DNA of 28,308 bases from JANXQG01 sp037147235 (GTDB lineage: Bacteria; Planctomycetota; Planctomycetia; Pirellulales; Thermoguttaceae): NCBI GenBank assembly GCA_037147235.1, contig JBAWVO010000047.1:1-28308 (forward strand), read 5' to 3'. The translations under genes and the position numbers were made by a program. Below are positions 15,618 to 24,318 of this stretch, in pieces. Position 1 is the first letter of the stretch, and each line of letters starts with the position of its first letter. The notes below the pieces were generated by a model. The model was not told the origin of the DNA. It saw only the letters and a list, made by a program, of their open reading frames with translations, and made no database searches.

Positions 15618-16103
15618 TCAGGGTTGGGGATGCGGGCTGGGTTCGGACGGGAGCGACGGATCGACCGGCTCCCCCCGCGGCGAGATACTTTCGGTGTCCT
15701 CTTCGCCCGAGGAAAGGCACTGCTCGTCGGAGGCTGCTTCATCCTCCGCCTCGGACTTTTCACTCGGCAAGACCTCGCGGAGGATCTGGGCGATGGCGAT
15801 GGAATGCTTTACGCCCTGGTCCAGAACGAAGGAGAGCCGCGGCGTGTAGCGAAGATCAATCCGTTCGGCGATCTTGGACTGGAGGAATCCGGCTGCGCTT
15901 TGCAGACCGTGAAGAGTCAGGTTCTGGCGGGTTTCGTCACCCATGACCGAGACCATCACCTTGGCGTAGCGAAGATCGCCGGATGCTTCAACACCGGTGA
16001 CGGTGACGTTGCGAACGCGGGGATCCTGCAGCTCAGTCAGAATCGACATACTGACCACTTCCCGGATGGCTTCGGCAACTTTCTGAACGCGTCGCGATGA
16101 CAT
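15618..16103 (-). CDS. rbfA: ribosome-binding factor A
   Basis: 161 aa from ATG 16103. The first 115 residues are the RbfA KH-like domain: SSRRVQKVAEAIREVVSMSI, then DPRVRNVTVTGVEASGDLRYAKVMVSV and LRYTPRLSFVLDQGVKHSIAIAQIL. It binds the 30S subunit and helps mature the 5' end of 16S rRNA. The C-terminal 45 residues are an acidic, Ser/Pro-rich tail longer than in E. coli. It follows infB by 16 bp, the usual order. Confidence 0.95.
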   Translation of the reverse strand: MSSRRVQKVAEAIREVVSMSILTELQDPRVRNVTVTGVEASGDLRYAKVMVSVMGDETRQNLTLHGLQSAAGFLQSKIAERIDLRYTPRLSFVLDQGVKHSIAIAQILREVLPSEKSEAEDEAASDEQCLSSGEEDTESISPRGEPVDPSLPSEPSPHPQP

Positions 16104-16119
16104 GGTTTATCTGCCTTAT

Positions 16120-19100
16120 CTAGGTGGCGGCTGACTCGGCGAAGGTTCGCTTGACCTCTTCGATCCGATAGGCCTCCAGAACATCGCCTTCCTTGATGTC
16201 GTTGTAGCCAGCCAGCTTGATGCCACATTCCAGGCCCTCGCGGACCTCGCGGGCTTCGTCCTTTGCGCGCCGCAGCGAATCGAGCGCATAATCGCCGATG
16301 ACGCGGCTCTCGCGGATTACGCGGACGCGGGAGTCGCGGGTGATCGTGCCGGCCAATACCCGGCAGCCCGCTGCCGTGCCGATGCGGCTGATGTGGAATA
16401 ACTGCTGCACCAGGGCACGGCCGAGTTCTTTCTCGTGCTTTTCTGGGCGAAGCATGCCTTCCATGGCGGCCTTCAAATCACCTGTAACTTGGTAGATGAT
16501 GTCGTAGCGGCGGATCTGCACGCCACGGCTTTCGGCGAGAACGCGGGCATTTTCGTCGGGCACGACGTTGAAACCGATAATCACTGCGTCCGAGGCGTCG
16601 GCCAAATGGACATCGGCCTCGGTGATGCCGCCCACGGTCGCCTGGAGGATTCGGATCTGCACCTCGGGATGCGCGAGCTTGGTGAGTTCCTTGCGGATGG
16701 CCTCGATCGAACCGCGAACATCGGCACGCAGGATGATGTTCAATGTCTGTAAATCATCCATCTGGCCGAGCCGCTCGAAGAGGTTCTCCAACGTCACATG
16801 CTCGCGACTGCTACCGCTGAGATCGCGCTGCCGCGCGATTTGCAAGCGATCATCGGCCAGGGCACGGGCCTCGGAAATATCGGGCATCACGTAGAATCGG
16901 TCGCCGGCCCCAGGGGCCACGTTCAGGCCGGTGACGTTCACGGGCATTGAGGGGCCGGCTTCGTTGTACTTCGTGCGAGGATCGAGCGTGTCATACATTG
17001 CCTTAACGCGGCCATAGGCCCCGCCGCAGACGACGATGTCGCCTGGCCGAAGCGTGCCGTTTTGCACGATAAGCTTGGCGATTACGCCCCGATCTTCATG
17101 CATCTCGGCCTCGAGGCAGGTACCGCGGGCCGGGCGGTCGGGATTGGCCTTGTACTCGTGCAGTTCGGCCACGGTGAGCAGGGTAACGAGCAGGTCGTCC
17201 ATGCCCGTGTTCTTAGTCGCGCTGGTCTTGACGACTTCGGTTTCGCCACCCCATTCGCTGGGCAGCAGTTCGTTGGTCGCAAGCTGCTGGTAGATGTGCT
17301 CGATATTCACACCCGGTAGGTCGATCTTGTTCAGGGCCACAACGATCGGCACGCCGGCCGCACGGGCATGGCTGATGGCTTCCTCGGTCTGCGGCATAAC
17401 GCCGTCGTCGGCGGCGACGACCAGCACGGCGATGTCGGTTACGTTGGCTCCGCGAGCACGCATTTCGGTGAATGCCTCGTGCCCGGGCGTATCGACGAAA
17501 GTAACGGCGCGGCCGTCCTTATCGACCTTATAAGCGCGGATGTGCTGCGTGATGCCGCCTTTTTCGTGTGCGGCCACGTCCAGCCCGATGATCCGATCCA
17601 GCAACGACGTCTTCCCGTGATCGACGTGACCGAGGAAAGTGACGATTGGCGGGCGAAACTTGAGCGACTCGGGGGAATCAATTTGGTCGGCCGTCTCCAG
17701 CATTTTTTGTTCCAGCGTGACCTCGCGACGGATATCGGCTTCGATTCCCAACTCCACGGCCAGGAGTTCGGCAGTCTCCGCATCAAGGCTGGCTACGATG
17801 TTGCTCAGGATCCCCATCGCCATCAGCTTGCCGAGGATCTTTCCGGCAGGAACTCCCGTGACTTCCGCAAAGGAGCGGACGGTACAGGGCAGCACCACGA
17901 CGACTTTGCCTTTTCGCGGTGCGGACGTGTTGGTTCCGCTCCGACGGACATAGCCACGGCGAGAGGAGCCGGAATCTTCATCCTCACCGCTTCCGCGTCG
18001 CTTCACCGTGGTTGATCGCTTACGTTTCGCCTGCCGCTGCTCGCGGCCGCCCAAAGTCGCCGGCCCGGTGCCTTCGCGTTCTCCCGAGGCCGCTGCGGGC
18101 CTAGCGGGTGCTCGGCGCGGACGATCTTTTCCGCCGGCAAGTCCCAAGGGTGCGGCACCGCCCCCCTGGCCAGCCTCTGGGGCACCCAAGCGGGACGGGC
18201 CTTTCTTCGCAGCCAGATCGTCGCGACTCTTCTTTTCTTCGTGCTTGCGCAAGTGCTCGGAAAGTGGCGTGCGGCCAGCCTTGCTGGCGCGAATGGCGTC
18301 GGGTGGGAGCTTAATGTCGGGCTTCTGCGGCGCCGGTTCTTTAGGCTTGTTCTTAGCGATCGTCTTGGACTGAACCGGCATGGGGGCCAGGTGCATCGTG
18401 GGCGAGGACTTTTCGCCCGGACTTTTCACACCCGGCTTGCTGTCTTGCGTGCGCTTGCCCAACAGCCTTTCCAGCGGCCGCGACGCCGGTGTACGTTGCG
18501 ACATCCTTGGCGGGACCGGCCCCACGGAAGCCCGCGGAGGAATGGGCAACACCGGACCAACGACTGCCGGGGGCTTCATGGATACCTTGGTATCCTGTGC
18601 GGCGGCAGCCGGCTTCAGACTTTCCGGCGCAACTGATGTCGGAACGGGTGCCACCAAATCAACAGGTGCCTGCTCGACCGTGCCCGCTAGGGTAATGGGC
18701 GGAACGAGTGATGAGGCCGGCTTGTCCGCACCGAGCGGAACGACAACCGTAGGGCGAACGAGTGGCACTGCCGACTCGCCGGCACCGAGCGGGACGATGA
18801 CCGCAGGACGAATGGGGGGAGCGATTTCCTCGGGCTTCTTCCGCTGCAAGGGCGGCTTGTCCTGTCGGGGGGGCAACAAAGGAACCTTGGTACCCGCGAC
18901 CGCGCCCATGGGGGCAATGTAGTCTTCGCGGCGAATGCTGCGGCCAGTTTCGGCATCGGCCAGTTTTGCGGGAGTGGCACCGCCGGCTTTCCCGCCTTTC
19001 CCGCTTTTCCCACCGGCCATGAATGCTTTGAGGCGAACGATTTCCTCGTCCGTCAAGCTGGCCAGCGCAGACCCCTTGCCCGTGATGCCTGCACGGGTGC

Positions 19101-19179
19101 AGACATCGACCAACTTCTTATTGTCGATCTGGAGCTCTTTGGCGAGAGCGTAAATACGGATGGGCAAAACGGGCCTCAT
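16120..19179 (-). CDS. infB: translation initiation factor IF-2
   Basis: 1019 aa from ATG 19179; the frame extends to a TTG that overlaps the nusA stop, but the ATG gives the expected MRPVLPIRIYALAKEL start of the IF2_N domain. Residues about 60-430 are a long Pro/Ala/Lys/Arg-rich linker; a second IF2_N domain (VRSFAEVTGVPAGKILGKLMAMG) follows. The G domain begins near 520 with GHVDHGKTSLLD (G1), GGITQHI (G2), DTPGHEAF (G3) and NKID (G4). The C-terminal half has the beta-barrel and fMet-tRNA-binding domains. It places initiator tRNA on the ribosome. Long N-terminus is normal in this phylum. Confidence 0.97.
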   Translation of the reverse strand: MRPVLPIRIYALAKELQIDNKKLVDVCTRAGITGKGSALASLTDEEIVRLKAFMAGGKSGKGGKAGGATPAKLADAETGRSIRREDYIAPMGAVAGTKVPLLPPRQDKPPLQRKKPEEIAPPIRPAVIVPLGAGESAVPLVRPTVVVPLGADKPASSLVPPITLAGTVEQAPVDLVAPVPTSVAPESLKPAAAAQDTKVSMKPPAVVGPVLPIPPRASVGPVPPRMSQRTPASRPLERLLGKRTQDSKPGVKSPGEKSSPTMHLAPMPVQSKTIAKNKPKEPAPQKPDIKLPPDAIRASKAGRTPLSEHLRKHEEKKSRDDLAAKKGPSRLGAPEAGQGGGAAPLGLAGGKDRPRRAPARPAAASGEREGTGPATLGGREQRQAKRKRSTTVKRRGSGEDEDSGSSRRGYVRRSGTNTSAPRKGKVVVVLPCTVRSFAEVTGVPAGKILGKLMAMGILSNIVASLDAETAELLAVELGIEADIRREVTLEQKMLETADQIDSPESLKFRPPIVTFLGHVDHGKTSLLDRIIGLDVAAHEKGGITQHIRAYKVDKDGRAVTFVDTPGHEAFTEMRARGANVTDIAVLVVAADDGVMPQTEEAISHARAAGVPIVVALNKIDLPGVNIEHIYQQLATNELLPSEWGGETEVVKTSATKNTGMDDLLVTLLTVAELHEYKANPDRPARGTCLEAEMHEDRGVIAKLIVQNGTLRPGDIVVCGGAYGRVKAMYDTLDPRTKYNEAGPSMPVNVTGLNVAPGAGDRFYVMPDISEARALADDRLQIARQRDLSGSSREHVTLENLFERLGQMDDLQTLNIILRADVRGSIEAIRKELTKLAHPEVQIRILQATVGGITEADVHLADASDAVIIGFNVVPDENARVLAESRGVQIRRYDIIYQVTGDLKAAMEGMLRPEKHEKELGRALVQQLFHISRIGTAAGCRVLAGTITRDSRVRVIRESRVIGDYALDSLRRAKDEAREVREGLECGIKLAGYNDIKEGDVLEAYRIEEVKRTFAESAAT

Positions 19180-19196
19180 GCTTGGGGATGCGGGAC

Positions 19197-20660
19197 TCAA
19201 GTGTTCTCACAATGATTGCCGTCGGCGGAGTGATCGGTGGGAGAAACCTCTTCGGCGACGGCGGAGGGGACGCTGCTGCCCTCGGCCTGCTCCACAATCA
19301 GCTCGACGGCAGCATCGGATGTTTCGTCTTCCGTCTGCAAGGCCACGGCAATCTCGCCTTCCTTGCTTTCGTCGGCGTCGTTTTCTTTGGTCAACTCGGC
19401 GGTCGATTCGCCTTCCTTGATTTCGTCGACGCCGTTTTCTTTGGTCAACTCGGCAGTCGACTCGACACGATCCTTTTCACGCCGCTGGCGGCGCTGTTCG
19501 GCTGCGACCTTTTCGGCCTCTTCGGCCTTACCTTCGGCTTGCTGTACAATAAGCGCGGCTTGCTCTTCGCTAAGCCCGCCCATTTCCATTAACGCGTCAG
19601 GCTCAATAATCGAAAGATCGTCATACGACAGGAAGCCTTCACCGACCAGCTTCTCGGCCAACTCGGACTCCATGCCCTCCATCGACGAAAAGCCCGTCAC
19701 GGCCCGCTCGATCTGCTCGTCCAACTCATCGCGGGTCATGATTTCGATATCCCAGCCGCAAAGCTTACTTGCCAAACGGACGTTCTGTCCGCGTTTGCCG
19801 ATGGCCAGCGAAAGCTGATCTTCTCGCACCAATACGATGGCGCGGCCGAGCATCTGGCAAAGAATCACCTCTTCGACCTCCGCCGGCTGTAGGGCATTGG
19901 GAATCAATACCTGGCGGTCGTCGCTCCAACGGACGATGTCGATCCGTTCGCCGGAGAGTTCATCCACAATGTTTTTAATGCGGTTGCCGCGGACACCCAC
20001 GCATGCCCCCACGCAATCGACCCGCTGGTCCATGCTGGTGACCGCAATCTTCGTGCGATAGCCCGGCTCGCGGGCGATGGAGCGGATCTCGATTACGCCT
20101 TCGGCAACTTCGGGAATTTCCTGCTCGAACATCCGCTGCACAAGCTGAGGCTTGGTGCGGCTAAGGATCACCTTCACGCGGCTGCCGACCTTGCGGACCT
20201 CATAGACCGTGGCTCGCACGCGCTCGTTGGCGTGGTGCGATTCGCCGGGAATCTGCTCGCCGCGGGGCAGAATCGCTTCGACATTCTGCAAGGAAACCGT
20301 GGCCGCACCGCCTTCATAGCGCTGAACCGTACCGGTGACAAGTTGTCCCTTCAGTTCGTCGTATTCCCTGAAGAGGTGATCTCGCTCGGCCTCACGAATC
20401 TTCTGGATCATCACCTGCTTGGCCGTCTGCGCACCGATGCGCTCGGCCATCTCTTCGGGAGCCAAAGGAGCACCATTGTGCGTGCCCGTGATCGCTCCAC
20501 TGTGGCGATCGACTTTGACCTGAATATCTTCTTCTTCACCGTAGTGTTTTTTGGCAGCCGAGATCAACGCAGCTTCGATGCCCTCAAAGACGACCTCTTT
20601 GTCGAGATTCTTATCGCGGTGGATCGTGTCCACTATCCGGAGCAGTTCGCTAGAATCCAT
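19197..20660 (-). CDS. nusA: transcription termination/antitermination protein NusA
   Basis: 487 aa from ATG 20660. N-terminal RNA-polymerase-binding domain (1-125), S1 domain (about 135-200, GQLVTGTVQRYEGGAATVSL), then two KH domains (IAVTSMDQRVDCVGACVGVRGNRIKNIVDEL; LAIGKRGQNVRLASKLCGWDIEI). A helix-hairpin-helix-like part follows (LVGEGFLSYDDLSII) and a Glu-rich tail with an 18-residue tandem duplication. It modulates pausing and termination at RNA polymerase. First gene of the block; rimP and ylxR, which flank nusA in many bacteria, are absent here. Confidence 0.97.
   Translation of the reverse strand: MDSSELLRIVDTIHRDKNLDKEVVFEGIEAALISAAKKHYGEEEDIQVKVDRHSGAITGTHNGAPLAPEEMAERIGAQTAKQVMIQKIREAERDHLFREYDELKGQLVTGTVQRYEGGAATVSLQNVEAILPRGEQIPGESHHANERVRATVYEVRKVGSRVKVILSRTKPQLVQRMFEQEIPEVAEGVIEIRSIAREPGYRTKIAVTSMDQRVDCVGACVGVRGNRIKNIVDELSGERIDIVRWSDDRQVLIPNALQPAEVEEVILCQMLGRAIVLVREDQLSLAIGKRGQNVRLASKLCGWDIEIMTRDELDEQIERAVTGFSSMEGMESELAEKLVGEGFLSYDDLSIIEPDALMEMGGLSEEQAALIVQQAEGKAEEAEKVAAEQRRQRREKDRVESTAELTKENGVDEIKEGESTAELTKENDADESKEGEIAVALQTEDETSDAAVELIVEQAEGSSVPSAVAEEVSPTDHSADGNHCENT
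19359..19466. repeat. 54-bp tandem duplication in the nusA 3' end
   Basis: 19359-19412 and 19413-19466 are adjacent near-identical units encoding STAELTKEN(G/D)(V/A)DE(I/S)KEGE. The duplication is in frame and lengthens the acidic tail. Confidence 0.85.
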
Positions 20661-20848
20661 CGATTGTTACTTCCCCGGCTTGAGAATTCCTGACCCACCC
20701 GGAGATTCCTGTCCATTCAGGTCGTCACGAACTGGGCCGTATCAGGCATTCTTAGGCAATAGTTCTCACTCCTCTCGGCCCGTATAATTGGGCCAAGATA
20801 CTCCAAAATCTTGTCAGAGCTTGACTTAGTGAGCTTGGTAATCTAATA

Positions 20849-20877
20849 AGCATATCGGTGAAAATGTTTAGTGTCAA
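20849..20877 (-). promoter_or_regulatory. sigma70-type promoter upstream of nusA
   Basis: On the minus strand TTGACA (20872-20877), a 17-base spacer, then TATGCT (20849-20854). This is close to consensus and points into nusA, leaving a leader of roughly 180 bases. The leader could hold regulation, but I see no convincing riboswitch. Confidence 0.6.
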
Positions 20878-20988
20878 GTGGTGCGTCGCGCTCGCCGGCA
20901 GAAGAAAACGATGGAATCGAGACCCGGATGTGGTTGTTGGGCAGTTCGCTCCACGCACCCTACAACCTGCTAGAATTGCTGTCTCACT

Positions 20989-21114
20989 GTAGGGTGGGTG
21001 AAGCATCGAATGGTGCGTTACGCGAACGGATCTGGAACAGCGGTAAGTGCTTTCAGCGTCTCGACTTCGTGCGCAACCCACCATTTCCCGGCCGGTTCGC
21101 TCCACGCACCCTAC
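20989..21114. repeat. palindromic repeat element, copy 2 (REP/MITE-like)
   Basis: Starts GTAGGGTGGGTG (20989-21000) and ends GCTCCACGCACCCTAC (21099-21114), as in copy 1 at 3599-3736. Shared interior blocks are ACGCGAAC-like (GCGCGAAC in copy 1), AACCCACCATTT and GGTTCGCTCCACGCACC. A single extra right end, GCTCCACGCACCCTAC, lies at 20948-20963. No transposase remnant seen next to this copy. Confidence 0.7.
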
Positions 21115-21198
21115 GGTCTGCCGTCACTGCTAGCAGTTGGCAAGGTTATGATCAAGGCCGGCACGGGCACATTCTGCGGTTTTGCACCAACAGCATCC

Positions 21199-21254
21199 TA
21201 ACCCGAAGCGCAAGCGAGATAACGGTTTACTCGCCTCGCTTGCGCTTCGGGTTA
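21199..21254. terminator. perfect 20-bp hairpin (planctomycete NPKRKRG-type repeat), possible terminator
   Basis: TAACCCGAAGCGCAAGCGAG (21199-21218) and its exact complement (21235-21254) flank a 16-base loop. It lies 22 bp beyond the stop of the AtpZ-like gene. Read through on the minus strand it encodes NPKRKRG. No U-tract, so it may stabilise the 3' end rather than terminate. Confidence 0.6.
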
Positions 21255-21276
21255 GTATTATTCGCGGCAGGGGTGC

Positions 21277-21507
21277 CTACTTGGGGCTCTGTCTCGCAAT
21301 CTGCATGAGATGAAACATACCCGCGACGAAACCTAACATCGCCCCGAGGATGACAAATGTAGGTAGCGTGCCGATGCGAAGATCGAGCCAATACCCACCG
21401 GCGGCCGGAAGTGCCATTTCCAATCCGATCGTCATCAATCGAGTCGACCACTCGACGGCAAGGGTCATGGGCGAACGATCGTCGGAGGTGTTTTTGGTCA
21501 TATTCAT
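21277..21507 (-). CDS. AtpZ/AtpI-like small membrane protein
   Basis: 76 aa from ATG 21507 (alternatives at 21501 and 21468; the frame is open to 21582 but that part is Ser/Cys-rich and not family-like). WSTRLMTIGLEMALPAAGGYWLDLRIGT matches the first helix and glycine-rich turn of the AtpZ/AtpI family, and FVILGAMLGFVAGMFHLMQIAR the second. These two-helix proteins sit with F1Fo ATP synthase operons and aid c-ring assembly or Mg2+ uptake; here the gene stands alone. A TATACT at 21508-21513 just before the start hints at a very short or absent leader. Confidence 0.75.
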   Translation of the reverse strand: MNMTKNTSDDRSPMTLAVEWSTRLMTIGLEMALPAAGGYWLDLRIGTLPTFVILGAMLGFVAGMFHLMQIARQSPK

Positions 21508-21555
21508 AGTATAGCAAAGAGAAACATGACTTTGCGGCGAGTTGCTCCGGCAGGA

Positions 21556-21578
21556 AATCCACCCATTGTGGGTGGATT
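21556..21578. promoter_or_regulatory. perfect palindrome upstream of the AtpZ-like gene
   Basis: AATCCACCCA-TTG-TGGGTGGATT, 10-bp arms with a 3-base centre, about 50 bp upstream of the minus-strand start. A further CAATCCACC lies at 21593-21600. It could be an operator or a short repeat; no regulator is known. Confidence 0.4.
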
Positions 21579-21690
21579 GCAATTATTTCCACAATCCACC
21601 AAGAATATTGTCGAAAACATAAGTGCTTTGTTTATAGAGATTTAGGTATTATTGTCCGTTCAGTCCCCTGACCATCGCATTTTCCACTGA

Positions 21691-21719
21691 TTGCGTAAAC
21701 TTGGCCTTCTTAGTATAAT
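21691..21719 (+). promoter_or_regulatory. sigma70-type promoter for the DUF4912 gene and ribF
   Basis: TTGCGT (21691-21696), a 17-base spacer, TATAAT (21714-21719). It leaves a leader of about 165 bases with a small hairpin CCACC-TGC-GGTGG near 21843-21855. Confidence 0.6.
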
Positions 21720-21890
21720 TTGGATATGAGAGGTTTCCGTACCATCCTGCTGAAAGAATTGGGGGGTCTGCCCCGTGGCGGAAACAAGAATACAATATGC
21801 GACTCGGGAAGATGGAGGCCCGGAGCGACCGGTTTACCGACCACCTGCGGTGGTGGATCGCGAGAAAGCCGAACAACGGAGGTATAGCCC

Positions 21891-23201
21891 GTGAGTAGCC
21901 TAATGGATTTCAAGACTCGAACAGTCAAAGAGCTGGCAGAAATGGCCAGAAAGCGCAAAGTTCTTGGCTGGCATGACATGCGTAAGGATGATCTGGTGCA
22001 TGCCCTCGTGCGACAGGCCAAGAAGGCTGCGGCAAAACGCAATGCTGTTTCCGGCAAAAATGGCCAATCGACCAACGTCCAATCCAAGAATGGCTCCGTG
22101 GCGGTTGCCGCCAAGGTCGCGTTGAGCAATGGCCACTCCAAGAACGGGTCGCACGCAAAGAATGGCTCGACCGCCTTGCTGGAAAAGCCGACGGGCGTGC
22201 CGGAAAAACCGCCGAAATCATCCAGTCAGAATGGGGCCTCGGTTCCCCTTGAGGCGATTGAAAAGCAGGCATTGCTGGAAGATAAAAAATTGATCGAAAA
22301 GGGGCCGAAGCCTCGCAGTGCCCAAGATGAGCTTCGGTTACAGCAGATCAAGGCTCGCTTAGCCGCGGCGAAGGATCTGGTGTTTCACGGCGTGGAAGAT
22401 GGGCGGAACGTCGTCAAAGACCGGTTGGTGGTGATGGTCCGCGATCCGTATTGGCTGCACGCCTATTGGGAATTGAGCCGGCGGAGCATTCAGCGGGCCC
22501 AGGTGGCGATGGGTCCACATTGGCATGCCGCTCGACCGGTGCTTCGTCTCCACGAGGTCAGCCGCAACGGCACGACCAGTGCCTCGCGACAGACCGTGCG
22601 CGACGTTGAAATCCACGGCGGCGTGAATAATTGGTATATCGACGTACAGAATCCGCCCAAAAGCTACCAGGTGGAAATCGGCTACCTGGCCCCCGGCGAC
22701 CGATTCTATTGCCTCGGCCGCAGCAATGTTGTGTGTACGCCCACGCCCGGCTCGGCCAACACCTTTGACCGCAACTGGTCCGAGGTAGCCAAGGAGTGCG
22801 ACCGGGTTTACGCCATGACTGCCGGTTCCACCGAGCAAGGGGCTAACGGTGACTTGAAGGATATCTTCGAGGAACAGATGCATCGGCCCATGGGCGACTC
22901 GCTGATCGCGCAGTTCGGTCGTGGGGCGGCTACCTCGAAGCAGGACTTCCGCTTCCAGGTCGATGCCGAGCTGATCGTCCACGGCGTCACCCAGCCCGAC
23001 GCCCGCGTAACCCTTCGCGGCGAACCGGTCCGCTTGCGGCCCGATGGCAGCTTTGCCGTCCGCTTCAGCCTGCCCGATCACCGTCATGTGTTGCCCGTCG
23101 TGGCCAATAGCGGCGATGGAGCCGAGCAGCGAACGATTGTGCTGGCAATCGATCGCAACACCAAGGTGATGGAGCCGGTGCTACGCAATCCCGGCGAGTG
23201 A
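21891..23201 (+). CDS. DUF4912 protein with Rho_N/SAP-like N-terminus
   Basis: 436 aa from GTG 21891, preceded by GGAGG at 21878-21882 with good spacing; ATG 21903 is a second choice. Residues about 8-42 (TVKELAEMARKRKVLGWHDMRKDDLVHAL) form a Rho N-terminal/SAP-like helical motif that binds nucleic acid. A linker (45-120) is rich in SKNG-type units. DUF4912 spans about 165-300 (VMVRDPYWLHAYWELSR; FYCLGRSNVVCTPTPGS). The C-terminal part (DAELIVHGVTQPDARVTLRGEPVRLRPDGSF) is a beta domain. Function of DUF4912 is not established. ribF starts four bases after the stop, so they share a transcript. Confidence 0.88.
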   Translation: MSSLMDFKTRTVKELAEMARKRKVLGWHDMRKDDLVHALVRQAKKAAAKRNAVSGKNGQSTNVQSKNGSVAVAAKVALSNGHSKNGSHAKNGSTALLEKPTGVPEKPPKSSSQNGASVPLEAIEKQALLEDKKLIEKGPKPRSAQDELRLQQIKARLAAAKDLVFHGVEDGRNVVKDRLVVMVRDPYWLHAYWELSRRSIQRAQVAMGPHWHAARPVLRLHEVSRNGTTSASRQTVRDVEIHGGVNNWYIDVQNPPKSYQVEIGYLAPGDRFYCLGRSNVVCTPTPGSANTFDRNWSEVAKECDRVYAMTAGSTEQGANGDLKDIFEEQMHRPMGDSLIAQFGRGAATSKQDFRFQVDAELIVHGVTQPDARVTLRGEPVRLRPDGSFAVRFSLPDHRHVLPVVANSGDGAEQRTIVLAIDRNTKVMEPVLRNPGE

Positions 23202-23205
23202 ACTG

Positions 23206-24141
23206 ATGCCGGCCCTCTACCGTCACTTAGACGACCTGCCGGAACGATTTCGTGGCGGCGTTGTGTCGATCGGAAATTTCGACGGGGTACACCGGGGTCA
23301 CGCCAGCATTGCCGGGCGTCTCCTGAACATGGCCGGACGTCAGAATGTCCGTGCCGTTGTTCTTACCTTCGATCCGCATCCGGTCCGGCTCTTGCGGCCC
23401 CTACAGGCTCCCACACCGCTAAGTTGGACCGAGCGCAAGGCGTGCTTGTTGCACGAACTGGGAGTCGATGCCGTCGTGGCTTATCCGACCGATCCGGCCC
23501 TGTTGGCACTCACCGCCGGCGAATTCTTTGATCGCATCATCCTGGGCCAGCTTCGTGCGCGAGGGCTGGTTGAAGGACAAAACTTCTTCTTCGGCCATGA
23601 CCGCGGCGGCAATATTGAGGTTCTTGGTCAGTTCTGCCGGCACTCGGGCATTCCCTTGGAAGTGGTCGAGCCGGTACAAATGGGCGGCCAAGTGGTTTCC
23701 AGTTCCCGCGTACGGACGTTGATTTCCGCCGGCCAGGTTGCAGAGGCATCCCAACTGCTCACCCGGCCTTACCGGATTCGTGGGAAGGTGGTCCATGGCC
23801 AGGGCCGCGGAAATAAGCTCGGGTATCCAACGGCCAACGTCGGCGAGATCGACACCCTCTTGCCCGGTGAAGGAATCTACGCCGGCCTAGCCTGGATCGA
23901 CGGCCGCCCGTACGCGACTGCGATGAGTCTGGGTAGCAACCCGACCTTTGACGAATCGGAACCGAAGGTCGAGGCATTCCTCTTGGACTACCACGGCGAC
24001 CTCTACGGTCGGCCGATTGAAATTGACTTCTTGGCCCGATTGAGAGACATTAAACGATTCGACTCCGCCAGCCAGCTCACGGACCAGATGGCCCTGGACG
24101 TGAAGGAAACGCAGCGGATCGCAGGAGCTTATCACGCGTAA
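23206..24141 (+). CDS. ribF: bifunctional riboflavin kinase / FAD synthetase
   Basis: 311 aa from ATG 23206, usual length. The N-terminal adenylyltransferase domain has SIGNFDGVHRGH (about residue 22), the HxGH-type nucleotide site, and VSSSRVRTLI near 165. The C-terminal riboflavin kinase domain has GRGNKLGYPTANVG (about 202-215) with the PTAN metal/ATP motif, and EAFLLDYHGDLYGRPIEIDF. It phosphorylates riboflavin to FMN and adenylates FMN to FAD in the cytosol. Confidence 0.96.
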   Translation: MPALYRHLDDLPERFRGGVVSIGNFDGVHRGHASIAGRLLNMAGRQNVRAVVLTFDPHPVRLLRPLQAPTPLSWTERKACLLHELGVDAVVAYPTDPALLALTAGEFFDRIILGQLRARGLVEGQNFFFGHDRGGNIEVLGQFCRHSGIPLEVVEPVQMGGQVVSSSRVRTLISAGQVAEASQLLTRPYRIRGKVVHGQGRGNKLGYPTANVGEIDTLLPGEGIYAGLAWIDGRPYATAMSLGSNPTFDESEPKVEAFLLDYHGDLYGRPIEIDFLARLRDIKRFDSASQLTDQMALDVKETQRIAGAYHA

Positions 24142-24318
24142 GGACTGGCGCATCAATAAGTGTCGCAAGAAAAGTAGCAGGCACACTCCGTGTGCCGTCT
24201 GCCCCCGCTTGGCGAACGCGCAAAACACGGCAGTTATTGGTGCGCCGGTCCTAAGAGGCCGGAGTTCCGAGGGGAGAGAGTTCCGGGCCACCAGCAACAA
24301 ACGACCGGAGAGGATGTC
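24142..24318. other. ribF-hypD spacer with short hairpin repeat
   Basis: GGCACAC-TCC-GTGTGCC at 24180-24196 is a perfect 7-bp hairpin of a type (AGCAGGCACACTCCGTGTGCC) dispersed in planctomycete genomes. The frame of hypD is open through most of this stretch, but no family-like residues precede GTG 24319. Confidence 0.5.

Larger units (their letters stand above)
20878..21276. other. gene-free repeat-rich region between nusA and the AtpZ-like gene
   Basis: No coding sequence is supported. It holds a lone end of the repeat element (20948-20963), a full element (20989-21114) and a strong hairpin (21199-21254), listed separately. Confidence 0.6.

Noticed and set aside
15592..15720. N-terminal extension of the HhH gene
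   Set aside because: It overlaps the end of rbfA and is an Arg/Pro/Thr-rich antisense-like stretch; ATG 15591 gives a sensible start.
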